From positions 62,001-126,000 of the forward strand of contig NZ_PVNE01000005.1 of the NCBI RefSeq assembly GCF_003001905.1: 64,000 bases of DNA, read 5' to 3'. Made by a program: the position numbers and the translations under genes. The stretch comes from Planifilum fimeticola (lineage in GTDB: Bacteria; Bacillota; Bacilli; Thermoactinomycetales; DSM-44946). How positions within the stretch are numbered: the stretch's first letter is position 1; the number at the start of each line of letters is the position of its first letter. Shown piece by piece: positions 49,679 through 57,905 of this stretch. The notes under the pieces were generated by a model, which saw only the letters and a program-made list of their open reading frames with translations, did not search any database and was not told the origin of the DNA.

Positions 49679-50683
49679 TTATCCGACAAACTCCCTCAGC
49701 ACAAAATCCTTTCGCAATTCCTGATCCATTTTCATGCGCAGAAGATCTTTCGTGCCGTAAAAATCGGAATACCCCTCTTTCACATTGCAAATCGACCATT
49801 CGATAAAATTCTCCAGTTCATCATAAATCTGTTCGCAACTCTCCTGCATGCGGACAAAACGGAGCGGCAATTCAGCGGATGAGTGGATCCGGTGTTCCAG
49901 CAAATCCCGGAGCACAAACAAACGATATCCAACTTCTTCTTCGTCCGTCCCCTCTTCAGCAGAAGCTTTGACCTCCCGAAACAACTCCCGGAACGTGATG
50001 CCCAGGTATTGCATCCCGGTGAATGTCCAATGGATGGTTCCGGTACTGACTCCATTTGCCTCCCAGCGGGGATCCCAAAGGATTTGTCTGAAGCGGTCTC
50101 TTTCCGAATCGCCATAAAGAGCCAACCCCAACACAAGGCCGCCGTTGCAATCCGTCGAAGCCCAATGGGTTCCCCAATGATAAAGCAAATCCGGCAGTTC
50201 CGGATCCGGGATTTTGCTGGCGAGAAGCGGATGGAACTCCGGGAAAAGGTGTTGATTTTTATATTTAAGGATTTTCTCACGAATCATCGCTTCATAACCG
50301 GAACAGGAAAAGTGGAGCAATGCCACGCATTCGTCACTGTTCAAACACTGTTCGTGTCGCAAACGGTGATAAAGGACTTCTTCTACGGGCTGATAACCCA
50401 TATGCGCGAGGGTCGTGAAAACATCCCCGACAAACTCCTCTTTGACACGATGATTTTCAATGCATTGGACAAAAAGCCGTTCCGCTGTCTTTTCGCCGCC
50501 GATCTTTCGAAGGGTTGATAACAGCTGAAAAGCATCCGGATACATCAAGTAAAGATCCAGGAGAGCTTCCGCGTCTTCCTCGCCGCCAAAATCCTCTATG
50601 AACGACAAATACACCTCCACCCGAGGGCCATCAGGTCGTTTATATCGGCAGCAGTCAAGTAGATCCTTGGTAACTTTAAGCAT
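49679..50683 (-). CDS. Hypothetical protein, HEAT-like or scaffold helical
   Basis: A 334-residue acidic soluble protein starting MLKVTKDLLDCCRYKRPDGP at the ATG at 50683, GGGAGG just upstream. It is rich in helices with a loose Leu periodicity (LLDLYLMYPDAFQLLSTLRK, VFTTLAHMGYQPVEEVLYHR, YRLFVLRDLLEHRIHSSAEL), reminiscent of an armadillo/HEAT-like scaffold. I do not recognise a family. The open frame continues 123 codons further upstream without stops, but that part has a different composition and no good start. Confidence 0.6.
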   Translation of the reverse strand: MLKVTKDLLDCCRYKRPDGPRVEVYLSFIEDFGGEEDAEALLDLYLMYPDAFQLLSTLRKIGGEKTAERLFVQCIENHRVKEEFVGDVFTTLAHMGYQPVEEVLYHRLRHEQCLNSDECVALLHFSCSGYEAMIREKILKYKNQHLFPEFHPLLASKIPDPELPDLLYHWGTHWASTDCNGGLVLGLALYGDSERDRFRQILWDPRWEANGVSTGTIHWTFTGMQYLGITFRELFREVKASAEEGTDEEEVGYRLFVLRDLLEHRIHSSAELPLRFVRMQESCEQIYDELENFIEWSICNVKEGYSDFYGTKDLLRMKMDQELRKDFVLREFVG

Positions 50684-51048
50684 ACATCCTCCCGTATGGA
50701 TTCCCTTGATTTTTTTGGGCCGCCCTCCCAACGCTTCGCAGAACGTGCCCCGTTGCAAGTCCACCTTGGGAATCGTCCCTTTAAATATACAAAAAAAGAC
50801 CCGATGGAAAGCACGCTTCCACCAAGGTCGTTTCGCCCATATCATTATCCATTTTTGCGGGAAATCGGGAACGGTCGCATCGGCTCGCGCCGACACACCA
50901 CAAGCCGAGTTGAGCCGAACCCGCATGGGAATCCGGGGAAATGACCTCCCCGGATTCTTCCTCCCGGCGACGACCGGCACGGACAAAGGACGTTCCGCTT
51001 TGGATCCGTACCGTGAACGGCACACTTCGTTACGTTTTCGGCCTTTCT
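50684..51048. other. Stretch without an assigned gene, upstream of the 49679 gene
   Basis: About 365 bases. An AT-rich patch (AAATATACAAAAAAAG near 50783) could contain a minus-strand -10. The minus frame of the 49679 gene stays open through it, so an N-terminal extension is possible but lacks composition and start-site support. No repeat or RNA motif seen. Confidence 0.4.
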
Positions 51049-51195
51049 TCATTGCTTACGAACGTAGGCGATCAAGGCGACATCTTCGCCGATCATCTGA
51101 TTCAATTTTTGCTCGGCTTCGGTGATTTGCCGGATCACCTCCGGGTGGTCCCGCAAATCCACCAGCTTGTAATTCCGCGAACGGTCACTCTCCAT
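51049..51195 (-). CDS. Small hypothetical protein coupled to yqzE
   Basis: A 48-residue protein starting MESDRSRNYKLVDLRDHPEV, then a helix (RQITEAEQKLNQMIGEDVAL). Its ATG follows the yqzE stop directly (TAAATG), and GAGGAG lies upstream. No family recognised. The middle segment LRDHPEVIRQITEAEQKLNQ looks like a coiled coil. It is too short for most gene finders. Confidence 0.6.
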   Translation of the reverse strand: MESDRSRNYKLVDLRDHPEVIRQITEAEQKLNQMIGEDVALIAYVRKQ

Positions 51196-51387
51196 TTACG
51201 ATCGGCTCCTCAATCGGGATTTTTGTTTGTCGACGGCCATTTTCATGGAAAGGGGAATTAAGCCGAACCAGCGTGTCGCCCAGGGCTCCTTCCGGACGTT
51301 TCTCTCCTTTTTCCTTTCCTCCCGGGGGGTCTCCATAAACCAGACCAACCGCTCCAGGAGATACGTGATCCAATCCTTGAACGACAC
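51196..51387 (-). CDS. yqzE: YqzE-like protein
   Basis: A 63-residue protein matching B. subtilis YqzE: LLERLVWFMETPREERKKER followed by a basic stretch and RWFGLIPLSMKM. GTG at 51387 has GGGGGGTGATC upstream. In B. subtilis yqzE lies just after the comG operon; here aroK and thiM separate it from comGG. Its role in competence is not established. Confidence 0.8.
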   Translation of the reverse strand: MSFKDWITYLLERLVWFMETPREERKKERNVRKEPWATRWFGLIPLSMKMAVDKQKSRLRSRS

Positions 51388-51405
51388 ATGATCACCCCCC
51401 AGCAC

Positions 51406-51948
51406 TTAGGATGGACGGGACCGGTCCGGTTTAAACGCCTCGTTTTCGGCCAACCGGCAGATTTTATCCACCACCTCCGCCACCGTCATCCCGGTGGTGT
51501 CCACCCGAACGTGGGCAAAATCGTATAGCCCTCTTCGTTCATTGAGAAGGCGTGAAACGCGCTGCCTGACATCCCCCAGCAGGAGGGGCCGATCCGCAGT
51601 GCCGGCCAATCGCCGGAGGATCTCCTCCTCACTCGCGTGCAGGGCGACCACCCATCCGGTCTCCTTCATCAACCGCACGTTCTCAGGGCGGAGCACAACC
51701 CCCCCACCCGTCGTCACCACACCCGGGGTTCCATCCAACACCTGTTTGAGCACCTGGCTTTCCAGATCGCGAAACCCCTCCTCCCCGAACTCCCGAAACA
51801 GTTCGGAAATCCTTTTTCCCGTTTTTCTCTCTATTTCCTGATCCGTGTCCGTCAAGGGAAGCTTGAGGCGGTCGGCCAGGGCCTTTCCGACCGTCGTCTT
51901 GCCCGTCCCCATGAAGCCGATCAGGATGATAAGATTCCGTTGCCGCAT
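51406..51948 (-). CDS. aroK: Shikimate kinase
   Basis: A 180-residue shikimate kinase. P-loop ILIGFMGTGKTTVGKALADR at residues 8-27, shikimate-binding Asp in LTDTDQEIERKTGKRISELF, FREFGEEGFRDLESQVLKQV with the conserved Arg, and VVTTGGGVVLRPENVRLMKE. The lid region has RPLL. It phosphorylates shikimate in the aromatic amino-acid pathway. The ATG at 51948 has GGAGGGAAAGGG upstream. It lies upstream of yqzE with a 18-base gap, so they are likely co-transcribed. Confidence 0.93.
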   Translation of the reverse strand: MRQRNLIILIGFMGTGKTTVGKALADRLKLPLTDTDQEIERKTGKRISELFREFGEEGFRDLESQVLKQVLDGTPGVVTTGGGVVLRPENVRLMKETGWVVALHASEEEILRRLAGTADRPLLLGDVRQRVSRLLNERRGLYDFAHVRVDTTGMTVAEVVDKICRLAENEAFKPDRSRPS

Positions 51949-52157
51949 CCCTTTCCCTCCTGTGACGGCTTTCTTCAGGTTGTGGTGGATTATATCACAA
52001 AACCGGAAATGGAAAAGGGGCGTAACCCTGGGCTGTCGGAAACAACACAAAACATCCGGAGGAGCCATTTTCCGACTCCTCCATGCCGCAGGGATTGCCC
52101 GACGAAAAAAGCCTCCTTTGCGGGCGATTGGCAGTCTCGGTCCTGTAACCTTCCCCT

Positions 52158-52187
52158 TTGACCGGCTGATCCGGCCTGTGCTAAGGT
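52158..52187 (+). promoter_or_regulatory. Candidate sigma-A promoter of thiM
   Basis: TTGACC (52158-52163), 18-base spacer, TAAGGT (52182-52187). It lies about 70 bases before thiM. No TPP riboswitch is visible between promoter and gene. Confidence 0.45.
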
Positions 52188-52256
52188 GATAACACCGGAT
52201 GGGGTCAAGCCGGCCTCTCCACGAATGCAGCCCAGAAGATAAAGGAGGCACTCGCC

Positions 52257-53066
52257 TTGGATTGGAAATTGTGGGACCGTATCGCCGAAGTCCATCCCCT
52301 CATTCATCAGCTCACCAATGTGGTCACCGTGAACGACTGCGCCAACATCACCCTGGCCTGCGGGGCAAGTCCGGTGATGGCGGATGCGCCGGAGGAGGCG
52401 GCGGAAATGGCCGCCGCGAGCGATGCCGTCGTCATCAACATCGGAACCCTCCGGCAAGATCAGCTGGAAGCGATGGCACAGGCCGGTGAATCGGCCAACA
52501 AACAGGGCGTTCCGGTGGTGCTGGATCCAGTGGGTGCCGGGGCCACCCGCCTGCGCCTGCAGGCCGTCGATCGGCTGTTGAAACGGGTGAGATTCAGCGT
52601 CATAAGGGGCAATTCTTCAGAAATCGGAACCCTTTGCGGTCAGCGCAGCGGTCGGGGCGTCGATGCAAACTTGGAAGATCTGGATTCCCATCTTTCCTCC
52701 TTCCGGAGCCTCGCCAAAAATCTTCAGACGGTCATCGCCATGAGCGGCCCCGTCGATTACGTGACCGACGGAGAGCGGGAAGCCTACGTGGAAAACGGCA
52801 CGCCTCTGTTGACCCGGGTCACCGGCACCGGTTGCATGCTCACCGCCGTGATCGGATGCTGCCTGGGAGCGGGAATCGAACCCTTCCACGCCGCGATCCT
52901 CTCCCTGGCGGCGGTGGGAATCGCCGGGGAGATGGCGGAGGCATCCCTTTCGGAAACGGAAGGCATCGGCACATTCCGCATTCGCTTTTTCGACGAGATG
53001 TTTCGCATGAACAGCAAAACCCTTGAACAGGCAGGAAAAGTGAAACTCCTGGAAAAATCCGTGTGA
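52257..53066 (+). CDS. thiM: Hydroxyethylthiazole kinase
   Basis: A 269-residue ThiM, phosphorylating the thiazole alcohol in thiamine salvage. HPLIHQLTNVVTVNDCANIT and GASPVMADAPEEAAEMAAAS are the family N-terminus, VPVVLDPVGAGATRLRLQAV and RGNSSEIGTLCGQRSGRGVD the substrate site, and LLTRVTGTGCMLTAVIGCCL the anion hole with the catalytic Cys. TTG at 52257 follows AAAGGAGG. It stands alone between aroK and comGG, opposite to both. No other thi-salvage gene is in the window. Confidence 0.94.
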   Translation: MDWKLWDRIAEVHPLIHQLTNVVTVNDCANITLACGASPVMADAPEEAAEMAAASDAVVINIGTLRQDQLEAMAQAGESANKQGVPVVLDPVGAGATRLRLQAVDRLLKRVRFSVIRGNSSEIGTLCGQRSGRGVDANLEDLDSHLSSFRSLAKNLQTVIAMSGPVDYVTDGEREAYVENGTPLLTRVTGTGCMLTAVIGCCLGAGIEPFHAAILSLAAVGIAGEMAEASLSETEGIGTFRIRFFDEMFRMNSKTLEQAGKVKLLEKSV

Positions 53067-53326
53067 AATAATTAGTCCTATCAACGGATGAAGGGGGCGT
53101 GCCGCTTCGTTTTGCAAAGGCAAAGGCATTCCCCCTTCTTGGAACCTTGCCTCCCTTTCTTCTCCATCGGCCGGGTTGCGGAACCCCTCCGACAAAAAGG
53201 AATTGTTTGCCGGTTTTGGTTGCATCACAAAAACAGCGGATCACCGAAAGGGCAACCCGCTATACTCAAAACCGATCGAGTACAAGCTGCGTTGTTTTTT
53301 TGTCAGTTGGGATGCAGATTCGCCTC

Positions 53327-53716
53327 CTATCTCTCCCATCGTTTCACTTCCAACGTTTCCGGGTCCAGTTCCACCCGGATGGTTTGTTTCACAACGGAGG
53401 TGCGACCGACGGAGCGCAAGCGGATACCATCGGACGCCCTCCCTTCGACGACGGTGCGCACGCGGATTCCGTCCCAGGTCATCGTCATGGCTCCCGTCCA
53501 TTCCGGATCTTCCCGGATCCGTGTCTGAACCACGGCAATTCCCGCTTCCGCCGCGTACTGAGCCCGAAGCATTTCCCAATCCAGGAATTGATGGCGCCGG
53601 TGATTGACCGCGTGCAGAGCTCCCGCGGCGATCAGGAGAAAGACCAGTAAAGTGACCGCCAGGACCAGGGGTAAGGCCGCTCCCCGTTCATCCGTCCGAA
53701 ATCCCTCATGCCTCAT
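53327..53716 (-). CDS. comGG: Competence minor pilin ComGG-like
   Basis: A 129-residue prepilin-like protein: basic N-terminus, then GAALPLVLAVTLLVFLLIAA as the hydrophobic stem. The fifth residue after the glycine is not glutamate, as expected for GspK/ComGG-type minor pilins. The rest is a small globular domain (YAAEAGIAVVQTRIREDPEW). Its ATG (53716) overlaps the comGF stop as ATGA. Last gene of the comG operon. Assigned from position and architecture; primary sequence is poorly conserved. Confidence 0.75.
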   Translation of the reverse strand: MRHEGFRTDERGAALPLVLAVTLLVFLLIAAGALHAVNHRRHQFLDWEMLRAQYAAEAGIAVVQTRIREDPEWTGAMTMTWDGIRVRTVVEGRASDGIRLRSVGRTSVVKQTIRVELDPETLEVKRWER

Positions 53717-54177
53717 CGGTTTTTCACCCGGCCCCGGACATAGGTTTTGACGTTCAGGTCGGCGTACCAGTTTTGCAGTCCGAGATCCAGCCAAACCCCG
53801 TGTTTATCCGGATAAAAACCCGCAAAATAAACTTCCTGAAGCAGTACGGTGGTTCCAGAAAAGCGGGTTTCTCCCGGCTTTCGCACGCTGCGGATCACCC
53901 GCCGGCGATCATGTTTGTAACGGATGGTCTCCCCGGTCGGCAAATCAAACAGAAGCCATCCTTCCGGGGAAAGTCGAAAATGGGATCCCCGGCGAAGTTC
54001 ATCCCGGACATCGGAAACAAAGGCGCTCGCTTCCTCCTGCAATTGCTGCCGGCCGATTCCCTCTTTCATCTCCGCTTCCACCATGTGACCCAGGGAAAAC
54101 ACGACCGGAACGAGCAGGACCACCAGGCTGAGGGCAACGGCCAACTCCACGTAGGTAAAACCCTGTTCCCCCGTCAC
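53713..54177 (-). CDS. comGF: Competence minor pilin ComGF-like
   Basis: A 154-residue prepilin with the type III cleavage motif QGFTYVELAVALSLVVLLVP. Its GTG at 54177 overlaps the comGE stop as GTGA, which decides the start; the open frame before it is just the comGE shadow. The C-terminal domain has GETRFSGTTVLLQEVYFAGF. ComGF is a minor pilin of the DNA-uptake pseudopilus; it is the sixth gene of the operon. Confidence 0.78.
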   Translation of the reverse strand: MTGEQGFTYVELAVALSLVVLLVPVVFSLGHMVEAEMKEGIGRQQLQEEASAFVSDVRDELRRGSHFRLSPEGWLLFDLPTGETIRYKHDRRRVIRSVRKPGETRFSGTTVLLQEVYFAGFYPDKHGVWLDLGLQNWYADLNVKTYVRGRVKNR

Positions 54178-54545
54178 GGGACAAATTGCAGACCTCTTAA
54201 CCGCATCTCCCTGTCGATTCCCTGCGCATCCTTCCATGCCACCATCACGTCCGTACGCAACAAGTGTCCCCGAAACTCTTTTTTCCAAGCAATCCGGTAA
54301 ACGGTTCCCTTCGCGGCTTCACCCCGGCGTTCCTCCGCCCCGCGGGTTGAATGGAGATCGGGATCCCGCTGGAGGCGTTCCATCCTCTCCTGCAAGAAGA
54401 GCTGCGCTTCGAACCGCTGGCTAGCTAGATGCTGAGCTCCCCGCCACTCCATAAAAACGGGAATGGCCACCGCCGTAATCACCCCGAGTACCATCAGGGC
54501 GGTCAGGATTTCAACCAGGGTAAATCCCCTCTCATCCCGCGTCAT
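54174..54545 (-). CDS. comGE: Competence minor pilin ComGE-like
   Basis: A 123-residue prepilin, cleavage motif RGFTLVEILTALMVLGVITA. The ATG at 54545 overlaps the comGD stop by one base (TGATG) and has GGAGGTGG upstream. The globular part is short and basic (MERLQRDPDLHSTRGAEERR). Fifth of the operon. Assigned from order and motif. Confidence 0.78.
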   Translation of the reverse strand: MTRDERGFTLVEILTALMVLGVITAVAIPVFMEWRGAQHLASQRFEAQLFLQERMERLQRDPDLHSTRGAEERRGEAAKGTVYRIAWKKEFRGHLLRTDVMVAWKDAQGIDREMRLRGLQFVP

Positions 54546-55000
54546 CAGGGATCCACCTCCACCCGGGGGCGACCGGAGGCGACCTGAATCACCACGCGTC
54601 CCACCCTTTTTCCATCCCGCTCCAACCACACGGTGCCTCCCCGGACCTGACCCGAAGGGCGGAAAAGGATTCTTCCCGACGGGTAATTGCTCGTCAGACG
54701 GTAACGGGGCCGCACGGAAGCGCGTCGGATCGCCTTTCCTCCCCGGACCACTCTGTATCCGCCTCCGGAGGGATCGATGCGGAGTTCCGTCACCGCCTCC
54801 CGGCTTTCCGCCTCCCGCTGAGCCAATCGGATGTCGGAAGCCAAAGAATCCAGCGTGAGCTTTCGCTCCAGCCGCTCGCCGATCTGATGGAAGGAGGGGG
54901 CGGCCAAAGCCGCCAGCAGCCCGATTAGGCTCACGGTCAGAACCAGTTCAAGCAGCGTCCATCCGCCTTCGTCTCTGCTCCTTCGGTCATCCATCCCCAT
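54545..55000 (-). CDS. comGD: Competence minor pilin ComGD-like (GspH/FimT type)
   Basis: A 151-residue prepilin with EGGWTLLELVLTVSLIGLLA and a GspH/FimT-like globular domain (LASDIRLAQREAESREAVTE; SGRILFRPSGQVRGGTVWLE). The start overlaps the comGC end by 14 bases; the ATG at 55000 or 54994 is possible. Fourth of the operon. Confidence 0.8.
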   Translation of the reverse strand: MGMDDRRSRDEGGWTLLELVLTVSLIGLLAALAAPSFHQIGERLERKLTLDSLASDIRLAQREAESREAVTELRIDPSGGGYRVVRGGKAIRRASVRPRYRLTSNYPSGRILFRPSGQVRGGTVWLERDGKRVGRVVIQVASGRPRVEVDP

Positions 55001-55328
55001 GGACGGTGCAATTCACCCTCTTTTCCTCGGATGCTTCCGGCCGAATCCGGTACGTCCCCTTTGCCGGGCAGGCGGGTTCGGTCCGCAAGAATCCCTTCTG
55101 CCTCAGTTCGGCGACGCCTTTGGGGTACCTGCCGACTTCCAAGAAGAAATTGTCCGCCTGGGCGCCGATCAACCGGCGATTGGCCGCACAGGCCTTCTCC
55201 TGTGCCGTTTCACCCGCCGCTTTCAGATTGGGCAAAGCGATTGCCACAATCACCCCGATGATGAACAAGACCACGAGCATCTCGATCAATGTGAGCCCCC
55301 GCTGATCGCGGAGCACACCTTTGTCCAC
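54987..55328 (-). CDS. comGC: Competence major pilin ComGC
   Basis: A 113-residue major pseudopilin. The type III leader is short (MDKGVLRDQRG), followed by LTLIEMLVVLFIIGVIVAIA, then PNLKAAGETAQEKACAANRR and a second cysteine near the end. The two cysteines (ACAAN, EPAC) recall the disulfide-bonded pilins of this family. GTG at 55328 has GGAGG eight bases upstream. It is processed by ComC peptidase (not in window) and forms the pilus that pulls in DNA. Confidence 0.9.
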   Translation of the reverse strand: MDKGVLRDQRGLTLIEMLVVLFIIGVIVAIALPNLKAAGETAQEKACAANRRLIGAQADNFFLEVGRYPKGVAELRQKGFLRTEPACPAKGTYRIRPEASEEKRVNCTVHGDG

Positions 55329-55352
55329 CTCTTTATCCTCCTTTCCTTCCTC

Positions 55353-56393
55353 TCATAGGGCCCTGGTCAGCTGCAACATCGGCAGGAACAGGGCGATGAC
55401 GGTCACGGCGATCAGCACGCCGATCAGAAAGATCAGCACCGGTTCCAGACTGTGGGTAAGCTTTCGGGAACGCTCCCGGATCACGTTCTCCATCGCCCGG
55501 GCAAGGGTGAGCAGAGACTGGTCCAAACGGCCCGTTTCCTCGCCCAGGGCAATCCAATGAGGCACCGCCGGCAGAAACAATCCGCCTCCTTCGGCGGCCA
55601 GGGAGCGGTTGAAGGACTCCCCCGCCAACAGCCGCGCCCGGATCCGACCGATCCCTTCCGCCAGAGAGGGCCAGGGCGCAAGAGACCGCATGGTCTCAAG
55701 GGCGGTGAGAAGCGGAATGCCCGCCCGGAGCAGCGCCCCCAGCTGAACCGCCAAATAGTGCGTAAAACGATACAAAAAATAATGGCGAACACCGGGAAAC
55801 CGATACAGCCAACGCGTCCATTTCCACCGCTTCTCCGGCGGCAGCCGGCGCACGAGAAGAGCCGCCGCCGCAATCATCGCCGCCACGCAAAGGATCGCTG
55901 TGAACCCGTTTCGAAGCAATCCGTAAAATCCGAGAAGCAACCGGGTGAACAGCGGAAGCTCCATCCCCATCGACGCGTACAATTCGGAAAACCGGGGAAT
56001 CACGGCGGTCACCAAGAACACAAAAGCCAGGATCACGAGAATCAACACCACGGCCGGATACATGAGGGCCTGTCCCAGGTCCCTGAGGAACTCCCCTTTC
56101 TCCCGGTAATAGCTTTCGCCCTGTCGCAGGCCAAACACATACTCTCCGTGTTCCTCCGCCGCCCGGATGAACGATACGTACAGGGACGGAAATCCTTCCG
56201 ACCGTAGGGATTCCGACAGGCTGACCCCCGCCTCCAGGGATTGACAGATCCGTTCCGCCTCGCCCGGGGTGAGAATCCGCTGCTGACCGAGCAGGTGAAG
56301 GCTGGGAATCAGCGGAAACCCGCTGTCGAGCAGAATCGCCAGTTGCTGGCTGAAAAGAACCAACCGTTCGTGGGACCAACGCCTTCTAGACAA
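55353..56393 (-). CDS. comGB: Competence pilus platform protein ComGB
   Basis: A 346-residue GspF/PilC-family membrane protein. Two GspF domains are separated by membrane helices: VLFSQQLAILLDSGFPLIPS with ALMYPAVVLILVILAFVFLV, and FTHYLAVQLGALLRAGIPLL with PVLIFLIGVLIAVTVIALFL at the end. It forms the inner-membrane base on which ComGC assembles, driven by ComGA. It overlaps comGA by 8 bases. Confidence 0.92.
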   Translation of the reverse strand: MSRRRWSHERLVLFSQQLAILLDSGFPLIPSLHLLGQQRILTPGEAERICQSLEAGVSLSESLRSEGFPSLYVSFIRAAEEHGEYVFGLRQGESYYREKGEFLRDLGQALMYPAVVLILVILAFVFLVTAVIPRFSELYASMGMELPLFTRLLLGFYGLLRNGFTAILCVAAMIAAAALLVRRLPPEKRWKWTRWLYRFPGVRHYFLYRFTHYLAVQLGALLRAGIPLLTALETMRSLAPWPSLAEGIGRIRARLLAGESFNRSLAAEGGGLFLPAVPHWIALGEETGRLDQSLLTLARAMENVIRERSRKLTHSLEPVLIFLIGVLIAVTVIALFLPMLQLTRAL

Positions 56394-57468
56394 TCCCCTC
56401 CACCACCCGGAAACCCTCTTCTCTCGTCGTAAGCCCCTCGCGCACCTTCTCCGTCACCGCATCCTCCAACGACCGGTACCCCTTTTCCCGAAAAGCCCGG
56501 CGCAATTGGGACAAGGGAGCCCGCTCGACGATGAGCCGCTGGAGCTCCTGATCGATTTCCAGCACTTCAAACACGCCGGTCCGACCGAAATAGCCCGTTT
56601 TCTGGCACTCCTCACAACCGCTTCCCCGGCACCGGGAACACAGGAGGCGAACCAGCCGCTGCGCGACGACACCGTTTAAAGCGGAGGCGACCCGATAGGG
56701 TGCGATCCCCATGTCCAGAAGTCTCGTGATCGCGCTGGCGCCGTCCCCCGTGTGCAGGGTGGAAAAGACCCGATGGCCGGTCAATGCGGCGCGTACTGCG
56801 ATGTCCGCCGTCTCCTGATCCCGGACCTCCCCGACCATGATCAAGTCGGGATCTTGCCGCAGAACCGCCCGAAGTCCTTGGGCAAAGGTGAGGCCCGCTT
56901 TCGGATTGATCTGAATCTGTGTGATGCCGCTGATCTGCAGCTCCACCGGATCCTCCAGGGTGACGATGCTCACCTCGGGGCGGTTCAATTCCTGCAGGAT
57001 CCCGTAAAGGGTGGTGGTTTTCCCCGAACCGGTCGGGCCGGTGACGATGACAAGCCCGTGGGGCCGGGAAAGGAGCCGGAGAAGCCGCTCCAAATCCTCC
57101 GGAACCAATCCCAGCTCCGACAGGGTGAGAAATTCCGGCCGATGCCGGAGCAACCGCAAGACCACCTTCTCCCCGTGCAGGGTGGGCATGGTGGAAATCC
57201 TCACATCCACCCGCTCTCCCCGGCTGGTGATGCTCATCGCCCCGTCCTGGGGAAGGCGTTTCTCCCCGATGTCCAGATGCCCCATCACCTTGATGCGGGA
57301 GATGACCGGAATCATCTCCGACCGGGACAAGACGTGGGTGGTCACCAAATGCCCGTCGATCCGTTGGCGAATGCGAAGTCCTTCCGGCTGGGGGTCCAGA
57401 TGAATGTCGCTGGCCCGGTTTTGGATGGCTCGATCCAACATTTCGGAGACATACAGCGCTACATCCAT
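56386..57468 (-). CDS. comGA: Competence pilus assembly ATPase ComGA
   Basis: A 360-residue GspE/PilB ATPase. The N-domain RASDIHLDPQPEGLRIRQRI is followed by Walker A VIVTGPTGSGKTTTLYGILQ, the Asp box ISIVTLEDPVELQ-like segment (VSIVTLEDPVELQISGITQI), Walker B DPDLIMVGEVRDQETADIAV, and His box TGHRVFSTLHTGDG. A Cys-x2-Cys...Cys-x2-Cys zinc patch (LLCSRCRGSGCEECQKTGYF) is retained. It powers pilus extension in the cytoplasm. First gene of the operon; no clear ComK box was found upstream. Confidence 0.95.
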   Translation of the reverse strand: MDVALYVSEMLDRAIQNRASDIHLDPQPEGLRIRQRIDGHLVTTHVLSRSEMIPVISRIKVMGHLDIGEKRLPQDGAMSITSRGERVDVRISTMPTLHGEKVVLRLLRHRPEFLTLSELGLVPEDLERLLRLLSRPHGLVIVTGPTGSGKTTTLYGILQELNRPEVSIVTLEDPVELQISGITQIQINPKAGLTFAQGLRAVLRQDPDLIMVGEVRDQETADIAVRAALTGHRVFSTLHTGDGASAITRLLDMGIAPYRVASALNGVVAQRLVRLLCSRCRGSGCEECQKTGYFGRTGVFEVLEIDQELQRLIVERAPLSQLRRAFREKGYRSLEDAVTEKVREGLTTREEGFRVVEGIV

Positions 57469-57640
57469 CTATCACCACCTCGAAAATTTGGATGTGATTG
57501 GTTCGAGTTCCATTTATTCGACACACCCTAACATTTTCCTCTCAGATTTCCGAAATTTCGACCTTCATCCTGTCATACAACCTTGGATTGAAACACAGTG
57601 CATACGATAAACGGATAACATCCATAATAAGATTGTCCGA

Positions 57641-57715
57641 TGGGGAGTAGCCAAGGGGTAAGGCAACGGACTTTGACTCCGTGATGCGCAGGTTCGAATC
57701 CTGCCTCCCCAGCCA
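57641..57715 (+). tRNA. tRNA-Gln (TTG)
   Basis: Cloverleaf starting TGGGGAGTAGCCAAGG, anticodon loop CTTTGAC (TTG), T-arm GGTTCGAATCC, acceptor CTCCCCA plus discriminator G and encoded CCA. Single tRNA gene between comGA and the phosphoesterase gene. Confidence 0.95.
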
Positions 57716-57745
57716 AACAAGAATTTCAAAGCACTGCATTATTGA

Positions 57746-57782
57746 GAGGGGATTTTTCGCCCAAACCGCGAAAAATCCCCTC
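57746..57782. repeat. Perfect 15-bp inverted repeat after tRNA-Gln
   Basis: GAGGGGATTTTTCGC (57746-57760), 7-base loop, GCGAAAAATCCCCTC (57768-57782). All fifteen pairs match. No T run follows, so it may be a processing or terminator-like hairpin for the tRNA, or a protein-binding palindrome. Confidence 0.7.
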
Positions 57783-57905
57783 CATGCCTTCAATGACTCG
57801 CCCGGGATTGTCCCGGGTTTTGTATTTACATATATTTTCACTGGACGCAATGCCTGTAAGCCCTTAATATAAAAAAAGCACGGCCGAACGGAAGAGGTGA
57901 GATTC

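Noticed and set aside
50684-51052. N-terminal extension of the 49679 protein by 123 residues
   Set aside because: The composition differs, there is no good start site, and the ATG at 50683 has a ribosome binding site.
52188-52256. TPP riboswitch upstream of thiM
   Set aside because: Only about 70 bases lie between promoter and start, and the conserved CTGAGA and ACCTGATC-type boxes are absent.
57469-57640. ComK box (AAAA-N5-TTTT pairs) upstream of comGA
   Set aside because: Only one weak A/T half-site (CGAAAATTTGG) is visible; not enough to call.
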